Assembly: GCA_017620655.1 (NCBI GenBank)
Contig: JAGAUT010000095.1
Coordinates: 1 to 42,523, forward strand
DNA length: 42,523 nt
Direction: 5' to 3'
Origin: Clostridia bacterium
GTDB taxonomy: Bacteria; Bacillota; Clostridia; Oscillospirales; CAG-382
Below are positions 25,862 to 34,114 of this stretch, in pieces. The first letter of the stretch is position 1. The number at the start of each line of letters is the position of its first letter. The notes under the pieces are model-generated. The model worked only from the letters and a program-made list of their open reading frames with translations, made no database searches and was not told the origin of the DNA. A program made the translations under genes and the position numbers.

Positions 25862-25866
25862 CTTTA

Positions 25867-26595
25867 CTAATCAAGAATATAAACCTGCATCTGACGTCTG
25901 CCGAACTGAATACATTCGTCGTAGCTCATGTAAGCAAGGTCAACAATATTCCCTTTAATCTTTCCGCCTGTGTCCTCAGCAACGCCGAGACCATACTCGA
26001 TTTTATCACTTGTGATAAACATTCGTGTATGAAGGGGAATAACCTTAGGGTCAACTGCTACAATACCCTTTCTGAGAGTTTCGCCGGTGGCAGTAGTCAT
26101 TGTTGTATAAGGAGGAAGGTAGGTATATGCCGTCGCCTCCATCTGTTTTCTGTAATTATAGCTGTAAACGGTTCCGTCTTTTGCAGCAACGGTTCCGCCC
26201 ACACCGACATTCACAACTTCATTTACCGGGTCTGAAACGTGAAATTCCGTATAAAGTGCCTCGTCCATCTTTACACCGTCAACATATTTTACAAGATATG
26301 TTCTGCTGACTTTTCCGTATACACCTGCACTTGCAACTTCTCTTGTGCCTCTGGGAATTGTGTCCACCTGCACCTCTGTTGTGCCGTAGGGTATATCTTC
26401 GAGTCTTGTTTCTGTTTCAAATTCAACTTTTTCTTCTTTTTGTTCTTCTGCCGATACATTTTCCAAGGACATTCCTTCATATTCTGCGGAATCCTCTGCA
26501 ACGGCGAGTACTGTTGTAGGTGTCAATGTGCCGATAACTACAAATGCACAAAAAAGACACGCGGTTACGAGTGCGATGGTTTTTAGTTTATTCAT
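25867..26595 (-). CDS. 3D-domain cell wall protein with G5-like region
   Basis: 242 residues. Residues 1-30 form a signal peptide or anchor (NKLK, then a hydrophobic stretch). The middle (about 60-150) has repeated TRLEDIPYGTTEVQVDTIPRGTREV-type strands like a G5 domain. The C-terminal 3D domain (about 160-240) shows MEATAYTYLPPYTTMT, the first Asp in AVDPKVIPLHTRMFI, then AEDTGGKIKGNIVDLAY with the other two Asp. This is the YabE/Rpf-like wall-hydrolase architecture. ATG 26595 is chosen because AAAGGAG lies upstream; the frame extends further into the promoter. Own promoter and terminator. Confidence 0.9.
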   Translation of the reverse strand: MNKLKTIALVTACLFCAFVVIGTLTPTTVLAVAEDSAEYEGMSLENVSAEEQKEEKVEFETETRLEDIPYGTTEVQVDTIPRGTREVASAGVYGKVSRTYLVKYVDGVKMDEALYTEFHVSDPVNEVVNVGVGGTVAAKDGTVYSYNYRKQMEATAYTYLPPYTTMTTATGETLRKGIVAVDPKVIPLHTRMFITSDKIEYGLGVAEDTGGKIKGNIVDLAYMSYDECIQFGRRQMQVYILD

Positions 26596-26660
26596 AAAAT
26601 AAGCCGTTCTCCTTTCGCGGTTTGTTTTTAGATTCAACTTGGTCGCAACTTCGGTGACGT

Positions 26661-26689
26661 ATCTTAGCATAAAGATTTTTTCATGTCAA
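26661..26689 (-). promoter_or_regulatory. Promoter of the 3D-domain gene
   Basis: TTGACA (26689-26684) and TAAGAT (26666-26661) with a 17-base spacer on the minus strand, giving a leader of about 60 bases. Confidence 0.8.
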
Positions 26690-26771
26690 GCATTTTAACA
26701 AATTGTTCACGACTTTTTGGTGTTTTATCAACGTTTTCAAAATCGTTTTGTTGTTATTTCGTTGATTCAAT

Positions 26772-26811
26772 TATAAAAAAACACACCGTCATTTACTGTT
26801 CGGTGTGTTTT
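26772..26811 (-). terminator. Terminator of the aminotransferase gene
   Basis: Minus strand: AAAACACACCG (26811-26801) pairs with CGGTGTGTTTT (26788-26778) across a 12-base loop, followed by more T. Confidence 0.85.
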
Positions 26812-26834
26812 GATGTTTCCTTTGTCTTTAACAA

Positions 26835-28004
26835 TTACTTAACAATTCCGCTGTCTCCGATAATCTTTACGATTTTTTCAATTTCCTGCGGTTCTTTTAC
26901 GAGGGCAAAACGCACATACCCTTCCCCGTTTTTGCCGAATGCGGCACCGGGTGTACAGATAACACCGGTCTTTTCCATCAGAAGATTGCAGAATTCAAAG
27001 CTGTCAGCATAACCTTCGGGAAGAGGACACCACACAAACATTGTGCCCTTGGCATCGGGTACATTCCAGCCGATGGAGCGAAGACCTGAGCAGAGTGCAT
27101 CACGGCGTTTCTGATACTCGGCTTTCTGTTCTTCGACAACGCTTCTGTCTAAGTTCATTGCGGCAATTGCACCGTACTGAACAGGCTTGAACACGCCGAA
27201 ATCATACTGGGAACGAAGGAGCTTGAAGGCTTCAATTACTTCCTTATTACCCACGGCAAAGGAAATACGCGAGCCTGTGATATTGAACGACTTTGAAAGT
27301 GAATAAAACTCAATGCCAACTTCCTTTGCCCCGTCAATTGACAGGAAGGAAAAGCTTTCGTTGCCGTCATAGATAATATCTGAATATGCGTTATCGTTGA
27401 TGATGATAAAACCATACTTCTTTGCAAGAGCAATTGCTTCTATGTACATTTCGCGTGTGGCAACGGCACCGACAGGATTTGAGGGATATGAAAGAATTAT
27501 AAATTTTGTCTTCTTATATATATCTTCGGGGATTGCTTTAAAATCGGGCAGGTAATTATTCTTTTCGAGAAGAGGATAATAATATATGTCAGCTTCGCCA
27601 AAGTAGGCACCGACCTCAAAAATAGGATAACCGGGGTCGGGCAAAAGAACGACATCGCCCTTATTACACAGTGCAAGGCCGATATGACCTATACCCTCCT
27701 GCGAGCCGTGAACCGCTGTAAAGTCACAGTCGGAAATATCAACGCCGAAGCGGCGCATATAGTATGAAGTAAATTCCTTGCAGAGTTCCGGAATTTCTGT
27801 GAGGGCATATTTATAATTTTCAGGGTCAAGGCAAGCATCCGAGAAAGCTTTCATAACGCTTTCATGGGGCTTGAAATCAGGGGTTCCGATAGAAAGATTA
27901 TATATTGTTCTGCCGCTGTTTATAAGCGTCTGCTTCTTTTCATCGAGGGCGGCAAAAATACCTGTACCGTAATGGGAAAGTCGTGTGGATATCGGTGATT
28001 TCAT
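26835..28004 (-). CDS. Class I/II PLP aminotransferase, DapL-like
   Basis: 389-residue fold-type I aminotransferase. Features: YNLSIGTPDFKPHESV at the N-terminus, YALTEIPELCKEF, SYPSNPVGAVA with the Asn of the PLP ring site, INDNAYSDIIYDG with Asp and Tyr, SLSKSFNITGSRISFAVG with the PLP lysine, and VRFALV with the carboxylate-binding Arg. The overall shape matches LL-diaminopimelate or alanine aminotransferases. The usual lysine motif reads MTGWRIG in DapL; here it is ITGSRIS, so substrate assignment is open. Strong promoter, terminator, single-gene unit divergent from the rubredoxin gene. Confidence 0.88.
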   Translation of the reverse strand: MKSPISTRLSHYGTGIFAALDEKKQTLINSGRTIYNLSIGTPDFKPHESVMKAFSDACLDPENYKYALTEIPELCKEFTSYYMRRFGVDISDCDFTAVHGSQEGIGHIGLALCNKGDVVLLPDPGYPIFEVGAYFGEADIYYYPLLEKNNYLPDFKAIPEDIYKKTKFIILSYPSNPVGAVATREMYIEAIALAKKYGFIIINDNAYSDIIYDGNESFSFLSIDGAKEVGIEFYSLSKSFNITGSRISFAVGNKEVIEAFKLLRSQYDFGVFKPVQYGAIAAMNLDRSVVEEQKAEYQKRRDALCSGLRSIGWNVPDAKGTMFVWCPLPEGYADSFEFCNLLMEKTGVICTPGAAFGKNGEGYVRFALVKEPQEIEKIVKIIGDSGIVK

Positions 28005-28048
28005 TTTCTTTTCCTTCTATAACTTATATATATTTTAAACTATCGATT

Positions 28049-28077
28049 ATTATACAACTTCAGGCAGGCAAAGTCAA
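28049..28077 (-). promoter_or_regulatory. Promoter of the aminotransferase gene
   Basis: TTGACT (28077-28072), 17 bases, TATAAT (28054-28049) on the minus strand. It is back to back with the promoter of the flavo-rubredoxin gene. Confidence 0.85.
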
Positions 28078-28100
28078 CCGATTTTTTGCATTTTCACATA

Positions 28101-28129
28101 TTGCAATTACTTTTGATTTAATGTATAAT
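28101..28129 (+). promoter_or_regulatory. Promoter of the flavin reductase-rubredoxin gene
   Basis: TTGCAA (28101-28106), 17 bases, TATAAT (28124-28129). ATG 28177 follows with AGGAGG. Confidence 0.8.
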
Positions 28130-28176
28130 ATTTTCATAGCTTTACATTATACTATATACAAGTAGGAGGTTTTATC

Positions 28177-28776
28177 ATGGCTGAAATTAACAAGAACTCA
28201 CTTTTCAAAATATCTTACGGACTTTTTGTACTCTCTTCCGAGAACTCTGCCTGCATCATCAACACTGCAATGCAGATTACCGACACGCCCCTTACAATCT
28301 CTGTTGCCGTAAACAAAAACAACGCAACACACGATGCTGTAAAGAAGTGCAAAAAGTTAAACATTTCCGTTCTTTCCGAAAAGGCAACATTTGACCTGTT
28401 CAAGCACTTCGGCTTCCAGTCCAGCCGTGATGTTGACAAGTTCGCGGAGTTTGACGGCAAGGCTGTATCCGAAAACGAGCTTTACTACATTACAAAGGGC
28501 ACAAATGCTTTCTACAGTGCAAATGTAATCAACGAAATCGACTGCGGCACTCACACCCTCTTTATCGCTGAAATCACGGAAGCGCTTGAGCTTGAAAGCA
28601 CACCTTCCGCAACCTACGACTACTATCACAAGAACATCAAGCCAAAACCCGACCAGAAGGCACAGGGCAAGTGGGTCTGCAAGATTTGCGGATATGTTTA
28701 CGAGGGTGACGAATTACCTGCTGACTTTATCTGCCCCTGGTGTCAGCATCCGGCATCAGACTTTGAAAAAGCATAA
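28177..28776 (+). CDS. hrb: Flavin reductase-rubredoxin fusion (high-molecular-weight rubredoxin)
   Basis: 199 residues. The N-terminal FMN-binding split-barrel domain (about 1-150) has YGLFVLSSENSACIINTAMQITDTPLTISVAVNK and a flavin-reductase-like CGTHTLFIAEI. The C-terminal rubredoxin (about 160-199) has both iron knuckles, CKICGYVYEG and CPWCQHP. Proteins of this build (Hrb) pass electrons from NADH to flavodiiron proteins to reduce oxygen or NO in anaerobes. AGGAGG precedes the ATG. The stop codon lies in the loop of a 12-bp hairpin. A flavodiiron partner is not in the window. Single-gene unit. Confidence 0.9.
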   Translation: MAEINKNSLFKISYGLFVLSSENSACIINTAMQITDTPLTISVAVNKNNATHDAVKKCKKLNISVLSEKATFDLFKHFGFQSSRDVDKFAEFDGKAVSENELYYITKGTNAFYSANVINEIDCGTHTLFIAEITEALELESTPSATYDYYHKNIKPKPDQKAQGKWVCKICGYVYEGDELPADFICPWCQHPASDFEKA

Positions 28777-28788
28777 GCTTTTTCAAAG
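28761..28788 (+). terminator. Hairpin spanning the hrb stop codon
   Basis: CTTTGAAAAAGC (28761-28772) and GCTTTTTCAAAG (28777-28788) form a perfect 12-bp stem whose four-base loop ATAA contains the TAA stop. Confidence 0.55.
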
Positions 28789-28792
28789 AGTG

Positions 28793-28820
28793 CGGAATTC
28801 GGAATTCGGAATGCGGAATG
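28793..28820. repeat. Four tandem heptamers CGGAAT(T/G)
   Basis: CGGAATT, CGGAATT, CGGAATG, CGGAATG follow one another without a gap in the intergenic space after hrb. Confidence 0.8.
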
Positions 28821-28856
28821 AAAAAAGCCGTTCTCAGACAAAGCAACAATTATGAA

Positions 28857-28893
28857 ACCGCACCTGTCGGCTTTTGACGGGTGCGGTAATTTT
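28857..28893 (+). terminator. Terminator after hrb
   Basis: ACCGCACC (28857-28864) pairs with GGTGCGGT (28880-28887), with an inner GTC/GAC pair, followed by a T-rich tract on the plus strand. It may also affect the minus-strand DUF3006 gene that ends at 28896. Confidence 0.7.
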
Positions 28894-28895
28894 AT

Positions 28896-29093
28896 TTAAT
28901 TATCAAATAGTCCCGAAATATCAATCAAAACTTCCTGATTTTTATTTTCGGTTTCTTGTGCGTTTGGTGTGATATACACTATATCCCCTTCTCTGCAACC
29001 GTCAAAGAGTTCAGCAGGAACATTTATCATTTTGCCGTTTTCGAGTTCTACTGTTGCTATACCGTCTTCAATTCTGTCAATTACAACTTTCAT
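28896..29093 (-). CDS. DUF3006 domain protein
   Basis: 65 residues. MKVVIDRIEDGIATVELENGKMINVPAELFDGCREGDIVYIT is a typical DUF3006 beta-barrel; the tail after residue 48 is less conserved and acidic. The function of the family is not known. The ATG overlaps the alpha-galactosidase stop as ATGA, so the two are translationally coupled, although no functional link is obvious. Confidence 0.85.
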   Translation of the reverse strand: MKVVIDRIEDGIATVELENGKMINVPAELFDGCREGDIVYITPNAQETENKNQEVLIDISGLFDN

Positions 29094-30946
29094 TTTTCTA
29101 CCCTCTCAAATGTAAATATATATGTATATCTTGCTATTGGCATTTCTATTGTAATACCATTACCGTCATATTCTTTTCCGCAAAGCTTGTATTTACCGTC
29201 AAGAATTGGATAAACCGTCATCTCTGTCTGTGTCATGGGATGACCCGTATACACAACAACCTTAACTGTATTTTCTGTTTCATACTGGATTGCACGCGCT
29301 TTATTTGTATCGGTAATGACTCTTGCGGATGCGTTTCTCCAAAAAGGCTCATCCTCTTTGAACTTTGCGATAACTTGTTTCAGTTTTTCACGAAGCTCAG
29401 GGGTTATAGCCATAAGGTCGGTTGTAATACCTATGGGTGAGCCTGCAAAGAAGCCGTCGAGGTATCCTTCATTGAAATTTACAATATTTGCCCAGGTTGC
29501 ATCATTTGTTGAAAAGTTGCGTGTTACGGGATTGGGATTACCGTATTCGGGAAATCCTCCTGCTGACAGGAATGCTCCCCACTTTTCCATAAATGCGGGG
29601 GTAACATGCTTTATTGAATCCTTGAAGATTCTTACTGTTTCGTAAACACTCTGATTATCAGAAAGCCACACCGAATCGTAGAGCCTCATATTATTTATAT
29701 TGGTAACAAATCCACCCGAAGCACAGCCTTCTATATAGATATCGGGATATTTTGCCCTGATATCGGAAATATACTTTTCAAGTCCTGCGTGGTAATCGAA
29801 AAACGCTCTATGGGTTTTATCGTAGGTTATTGAATCATTGAAGTCGAATTTGAAGTAGTCAATATTATACTTTTCAACAAGCTCTATTGTTTTATCGGTG
29901 ATATACTCTCTCGCATCATCCCTTGAAAAGTCGAGAAAACAGGAATAACCGTTATTATCAAAAAAGTATTCGGGGTGTGTTTTTACGATTTCGGAATTTG
30001 CCACTGCCCTCTCGGGTTCAAGCCACAGACCGGATTTCATGCCATGCTCATGCACCCTATCGGAAATCTCACGCATCTTGCCAAAATATGCACCTGTAGT
30101 ATTTTCTTCCCAGTCACCAACGCAATCCGACCACCGCTCGCCCTTACCGAACCAGCCTGCATCAAGGGTGAAATAATCACAGCCGATTTCGGCAGCTGGC
30201 AGAATTTGAGATGCAATTTTATCAAAGTTTATCTGATCGAAAAAAGCAAGCCAGGTATTATAGATTACGGGAAGCTTCTTTCGGGGGTGAACTTTATTCA
30301 GGTACTTATGGAGTTTATGGGAATCGAGATTATCTTTATCTTCAAATTCATAGAAAACCGCCGTCGGGAATGTGAAGTTTTCGCCCTTTTTTACGCACAA
30401 ATCAAGTGCTTCATCAAAAGGCGAAATTTCAACGACCGTGAATATAAACTGATTATTGGGGCTTTGCTTTCTGACGGACATTTTCCATGCACAGTTTGTA
30501 TAGAGATGGAAAACAACTCCCCTTTTTGTCTGCTTATTGTAAAGTGCAAGCATGGGGGTATGGGAATCGTTGGTTCTCGGGGATTTTGAAGATGCTTCAA
30601 CAGATGTATTGAGTTCGCACCAGGTTCCCTTTGATTCATTACACCAGTTATTATACTCGGTATAGACTTCGTATTCGTCACCGGGAAAAGTGAAGCGGTA
30701 TTTATAGGAATTTACATGGATATCCTCATTACTTATATTGGTGAGGATATCTTTTCTTGTATATACTTGGTCAAAGGATTGGTATTTTCCTTCTACCGTG
30801 AATTTTTCACGCACACAAGCAAAGCCATTGTCGGAAAAGACAGTGGTTATCTTATTTCCGTCGTGGATTTCAGCAGAGGAATGTATGCTGAAGGCATCGG
30901 AAATGCTGTTGATTCCTCTTGTATCATGGAGTTTTTTGAAGTTCAT
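29090..30946 (-). CDS. Alpha-galactosidase (GH36)
   Basis: 618-residue clan GH-D enzyme releasing terminal alpha-galactose. The N-terminal beta-supersandwich spans about 1-220. The TIM barrel opens with VIYNTWLAFFDQINFD, then FTLDAGWF, GLWLEPERAVANSE, the nucleophile Asp in DYFKFDFN (about 367), CASGGF, and the acid/base Asp in VWLSDNQ. A C-terminal beta domain follows. No signal peptide, so it is intracellular and acts on imported oligosaccharides such as melibiose or raffinose family sugars. AAAGGA precedes ATG 30946. No transporter lies directly beside it; the nearest carbohydrate-like genes are at 35-38 kb beyond the AT-rich stretch. The catalytic residues are complete. Confidence 0.9.
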   Translation of the reverse strand: MNFKKLHDTRGINSISDAFSIHSSAEIHDGNKITTVFSDNGFACVREKFTVEGKYQSFDQVYTRKDILTNISNEDIHVNSYKYRFTFPGDEYEVYTEYNNWCNESKGTWCELNTSVEASSKSPRTNDSHTPMLALYNKQTKRGVVFHLYTNCAWKMSVRKQSPNNQFIFTVVEISPFDEALDLCVKKGENFTFPTAVFYEFEDKDNLDSHKLHKYLNKVHPRKKLPVIYNTWLAFFDQINFDKIASQILPAAEIGCDYFTLDAGWFGKGERWSDCVGDWEENTTGAYFGKMREISDRVHEHGMKSGLWLEPERAVANSEIVKTHPEYFFDNNGYSCFLDFSRDDAREYITDKTIELVEKYNIDYFKFDFNDSITYDKTHRAFFDYHAGLEKYISDIRAKYPDIYIEGCASGGFVTNINNMRLYDSVWLSDNQSVYETVRIFKDSIKHVTPAFMEKWGAFLSAGGFPEYGNPNPVTRNFSTNDATWANIVNFNEGYLDGFFAGSPIGITTDLMAITPELREKLKQVIAKFKEDEPFWRNASARVITDTNKARAIQYETENTVKVVVYTGHPMTQTEMTVYPILDGKYKLCGKEYDGNGITIEMPIARYTYIFTFERVEK

Positions 30947-31051
30947 AAGTTTGGTCCTTTCTTTTTACAACCCTTTAGTGTTTGATTTGCAAACCCACCT
31001 TTCTTAATTTAAGGGAGGCTTAGGAAAAAATGTTACATGAAGGATATGTTT

Positions 31052-31591
31052 TTAGATCCCAATCAAAATTTCAGTGTTGTTGATTTCAGCCAGCTTAATT
31101 TTCTTTGACAAATTGGAAGTTGTAGTTTTAAAGTTCTCAAGTGGTTCTTCTAATTCCAAATTATAGCATACATACCATTCATCGTTGTCTTTAACAATAT
31201 CGATTTCTATATCCAATTCTGATATATGCCACCAATTTGTATTATAATAAATAATTGATAAATCAACATTTCCACCATCTTTAAATTGTTTATCATTAGT
31301 TAATTGATAAAGAGTATCTCCGCTTAACACAAATCCAATCTCATATCTACCGTACTCTCCACCTTTAATTTTAAAACTCTCAGTATCATTTTCAAGTCTG
31401 ATTTTACCGCTGTTTCCATATTCGTAATATTCACCAACGGGATTTATTTCCTTACCATTAACAGAAATCTCATATTCTCCTGTAATCCTATCAAATGGAT
31501 ATAAACGGTAATAAATCCATTTAAAGTTAAAGGCACATATTATTAATAAGACAATAATAAAAATTAATAATATTAAAAATCTTTTTTTCAT
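31052..31591 (-). CDS. Small membrane-anchored protein, unknown
   Basis: 179 residues from ATG 31591 with AAAGGAC upstream. KKR is followed by a hydrophobic helix (about 4-24), then an extracytoplasmic domain rich in Tyr, Asn and acidic residues with beta-like patterns (GEYEISVNGKEINPVGEY, YEIGFVLSGDTLYQL, DEWYVCYNLELEEP). The reading frame is open further upstream but without a ribosome site. I do not recognise a family. Codon use is AT-rich compared with the core genes. Confidence 0.65.
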   Translation of the reverse strand: MKKRFLILLIFIIVLLIICAFNFKWIYYRLYPFDRITGEYEISVNGKEINPVGEYYEYGNSGKIRLENDTESFKIKGGEYGRYEIGFVLSGDTLYQLTNDKQFKDGGNVDLSIIYYNTNWWHISELDIEIDIVKDNDEWYVCYNLELEEPLENFKTTTSNLSKKIKLAEINNTEILIGI

Positions 31592-31629
31592 AGTCCTTTT
31601 TCCTTCCAACGACGTTACGGAATCCAAGC

Positions 31630-31646
31630 ATAAAGACTGTATAATC
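31630..31646. repeat. 17-base repeat, copy 1
   Basis: ATAAAGACTGTATAATC occurs here and again at 34047-34063, both times in non-coding DNA upstream of a minus-strand gene. Confidence 0.6.
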
Positions 31647-31688
31647 CGGATATAACTAAAAATATATAAACAAATTGGAATTTGTAGA

Positions 31689-32162
31689 TCAGTTATCTTC
31701 ATGCTCTGTAAGTATTTTATTGAGCTCACGCACAAAATCATGGTAACCTTTTGGGAAGTTTTCAGAGCCATCGGCGTGTATTTCCTGTCCGTCATTTACG
31801 GTAGCCCTGAAGTCAAACATTATCCCGTCCTTCACATTTTTCGGGTGCTTGCCGTGAAATCCGTCCCAGCAGATTACACCGCAGGTATTCATAAGTTCAA
31901 TAAAATCTGCAATGTCACAAACAGCACTTGCCTCAAGCTCAAGCGTATCTGCTCCATTTGAATATACTTTTCTGAAACGTCTGAGTTCTGTTTTACCGTC
32001 TTCGTTTGTGATTTCATACACATTACAGAATCTCATTCCTTGTAAAGTAAGTGTCATCGTTTCAATGGAGGTAATCGTTTTTCTGCAATCATTTGCACAA
32101 CCGCACAGTCCGATTAATATCGAAGACACCATAGTGATTATTAAAGTTATAAACCTCTTCAT
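31689..32162 (-). CDS. Putative lipoprotein, unknown
   Basis: 157 residues. A basic start and hydrophobic stretch lead to a lipobox-like LCGC with the acceptor Cys near residue 22, so the mature protein is probably lipid-anchored outside. The soluble part contains YEITNEDGKTELRRFRKVYSNG and a His/Asp-rich C-terminal segment (CWDGFHGKHPKN...IHADGSENFPKGYHDF). No family recognised. ATG 32162 has AAGGAGTG upstream. Paired Spo0A-box-like sites lie about 55-73 bases upstream of the start. Confidence 0.7.
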   Translation of the reverse strand: MKRFITLIITMVSSILIGLCGCANDCRKTITSIETMTLTLQGMRFCNVYEITNEDGKTELRRFRKVYSNGADTLELEASAVCDIADFIELMNTCGVICWDGFHGKHPKNVKDGIMFDFRATVNDGQEIHADGSENFPKGYHDFVRELNKILTEHEDN

Positions 32163-32216
32163 TAAAGCACTCCTTTAATTAAAGTTTATCTATCTAAGCA
32201 AATTCTTATTTATCCG

Positions 32217-32234
32217 TTCGACATTATTCGACAT
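32217..32234 (-). promoter_or_regulatory. Paired Spo0A-box-like sites upstream of the lipoprotein gene
   Basis: On the minus strand TGTCGAA occurs twice with a ten-base period. The extended nonamers TATGTCGAA and AATGTCGAA match the 0A-box TTTGTCRAA at eight and seven of nine positions. Confidence 0.4.
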
Positions 32235-32312
32235 ATCCATATTGCGAGGCATAAGGTTTAGATGCAAACCTTTTTTGGTGTTAAGTTTATATAATGTTAG
32301 AAACAAAAAAGA

Positions 32313-33041
32313 TTATTCCAGTATATTGCTGGTTATAAAGTCTACCCCGCAAGAAACTAATTTTTCTGCATCTTCTTTATCATCACAAGTCCAGCAGTTA
32401 ACTTTGATTCCTTTTGAATGTAAATATTCAATATTTTCTGCAGTTAATTGTTTATGATATATGTCAAGGTTAAGATTGTTCGCGCATAATTTTTCTATCA
32501 ATTCATTTGTGATTTCCTTTGATGTAAGGAACTGAACATCGTTTTCAGGGAGAAGTTTTCTTACATTAACACAGTTTTCAAAATCGAATGAAATAAAAAT
32601 TATCTTGTCTATGTATTCCAATTCTTTGATTTCTTCTATCAACTTTTCTATATAACGCTCTTCAAAATGGTTTTTTATTTCGAGCACACAAGTTTTTTCA
32701 TATTTTTTGCAAATCTTGATATATTCACTCAAAAGAGGTATTCTTATATCTTTTCTGTCTGTTGTACCATCTAAATCAGGAAGCACAATTTTTTCAATTT
32801 CTGAATAGTCACATTCTTCTACATTTATATTGTATTCCCCTGAAGAAACCCTTTCCGTTGTTTCATCATGAATGATTACAAATTTACCATCTTTGGTGAC
32901 ATGCACATCGGTTTCTATACCAAAATAACTCCTGTTCCCTGCCGCAACAAATGCAGGACAAGTATTCTCTCTTTCAATACCGCTTACCCCTCTATGTGCT
33001 ATCATCTTTGCCACTTTTGCATTAATTTTTATAGTATTCAC
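32313..33041 (-). CDS. Glycerophosphodiester phosphodiesterase (GDPD)
   Basis: 242 residues. Hydrolyses glycerophosphodiesters to glycerol 3-phosphate and an alcohol. The GDPD signature is clear: IAHRGVSGIERENTCPAF with catalytic His-Arg and Asn-Thr, GIETDVHVTKDGKFVIIHDETTERV with metal-binding Glu/Asp and catalytic His, LEIKNHFEE, and the end VNCWTCDDKEDAEKLVSCGVDFITSN. The start is GTG 33041 with AGGAG eight bases upstream; an in-frame GTG at 33050 is inside that ribosome site. No signal peptide, so it acts in the cytoplasm. AT-rich codon use. Confidence 0.9.
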   Translation of the reverse strand: MNTIKINAKVAKMIAHRGVSGIERENTCPAFVAAGNRSYFGIETDVHVTKDGKFVIIHDETTERVSSGEYNINVEECDYSEIEKIVLPDLDGTTDRKDIRIPLLSEYIKICKKYEKTCVLEIKNHFEERYIEKLIEEIKELEYIDKIIFISFDFENCVNVRKLLPENDVQFLTSKEITNELIEKLCANNLNLDIYHKQLTAENIEYLHSKGIKVNCWTCDDKEDAEKLVSCGVDFITSNILE

Positions 33042-33115
33042 AAAACACACTCCTTTTTAATAATTTAGATGCCATTAGTTTTTAATGATAGTTCGCATCA
33101 AGTTATTGCAAACAA

Positions 33116-34015
33116 TCAATTTACATCTGTTGCCTTCAGATAATCTTCAACAAGGGCGTCCTGTATTTTTCTTAAAAGCTCGGGTGCTTTTCCGCCAACG
33201 GGTATATCATCAACATGTGTTGCTACTATACAGAAGTTTGAACTTGAAGAAAGCATTACCTCATCGGCATTCATTAAAAATTCAAGTGAATATGCTTCTT
33301 CCTTAACGGGAATGCTCAATTTGTTACATACTTTAATCAAATTTTTTCTGGCAATTCCCGGCAAAACCAAATTGTCAAGGGGTGCCGTATACAAAACTCC
33401 ATCCTTAATGCAATGCACATTGGTATGCGCACCCTCTGTTACTCTGTTCTTTATGCCGTCAGCTTCTTTTCTGTACATGACACATTCCTCTGCCCCTGCT
33501 CTCTTTGCAGCTTCCGAAGCAAGAACATTAGGCAAAAGACAAAGTGTTTTTATATTGCACATATAAAAACGTATATCCTCATAGGATATGAGTTTATCTC
33601 TGCGATATATGTCTGCAAGCTTTCTCGGTGTAACCGTTACCCAAAGATTTGCTTTTGTGTTTTCAGGAAAAATGTGATTACGAGGAATATTCGCACCTCT
33701 TGTAATCTGCCAATACAAAAATGTTTCACCGTTAGTCTCGCTTGTATCAACCTTTGAAACAAGGTCTATCAGCAATTCCTTCAACTCGTCTTTAGTGTAC
33801 GGGATTTCTATTTCAACCATAGCAGCCGAATTGAAAAAGCGGTCAATATGGTCGTCAAGGCAATAAATTACGCCGTTTCTTGTTGCTGTTGCATCATAAA
33901 CTCCGTCACCAAACCAACAAACTCTGTCGCTCATCGGAACGGTTATGTTATCTATCAAATCATATGTTCCGTTATAATATCCTAAGTTTTTCAATTTTTC
34001 CATTTTTAATTTCAC
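33116..34015 (-). CDS. Class IV aminotransferase, D-amino-acid transaminase-like
   Basis: 299-residue fold-type IV PLP enzyme. CWFGDGVYDATATRNGVIYCLDDHIDRFFNSA is the family opening, NIKTLCLLPNVLASEAAK carries the PLP lysine, and RVTEGAHTNVHCIKDGVLYTAPLDNLVLPGIARKNL the PLP-binding Glu and the phosphate loop. It resembles D-alanine transaminases more than branched-chain ones; substrate is inferred only. It lies between GDPD and glycerate kinase, with independent-looking spacing on both sides (74 and 99 bases). Confidence 0.88.
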   Translation of the reverse strand: MKLKMEKLKNLGYYNGTYDLIDNITVPMSDRVCWFGDGVYDATATRNGVIYCLDDHIDRFFNSAAMVEIEIPYTKDELKELLIDLVSKVDTSETNGETFLYWQITRGANIPRNHIFPENTKANLWVTVTPRKLADIYRRDKLISYEDIRFYMCNIKTLCLLPNVLASEAAKRAGAEECVMYRKEADGIKNRVTEGAHTNVHCIKDGVLYTAPLDNLVLPGIARKNLIKVCNKLSIPVKEEAYSLEFLMNADEVMLSSSSNFCIVATHVDDIPVGGKAPELLRKIQDALVEDYLKATDVN

Positions 34016-34046
34016 TCCTGTTTCGTAAATGTTTGATGTTCTTTAT

Positions 34047-34063
34047 ATAAAGACTGTATAATC
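34047..34063. repeat. 17-base repeat, copy 2
   Basis: Identical to 31630-31646. It contains TATAAT on the plus strand. Confidence 0.6.
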
Positions 34064-34114
34064 TAGATGCCAACCTTTTTGTCGGCAGGCTAAAGTTAGA
34101 ACCAAAATGCCATT

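Larger units (their letters stand above)
25534..25866. other. Intergenic region: rny leader and 3D-gene terminator
   Basis: This 333-base gap holds the rny ribosome site, the 18-bp palindrome, the rny promoter and, at its far end, the terminator of the 3D-domain gene. The AT-rich part at about 25665-25820 shows no gene I can support; a 64-codon open frame there (25630-25824, minus) overlaps the promoter and has no ribosome site. Confidence 0.6.

Noticed and set aside
32254..32276. AAGGTTT/AAACCTT hairpin with T6 as a plus-strand terminator
   Set aside because: It reads correctly only on the plus strand, where no gene ends; the minus-strand reading lacks a T tract.
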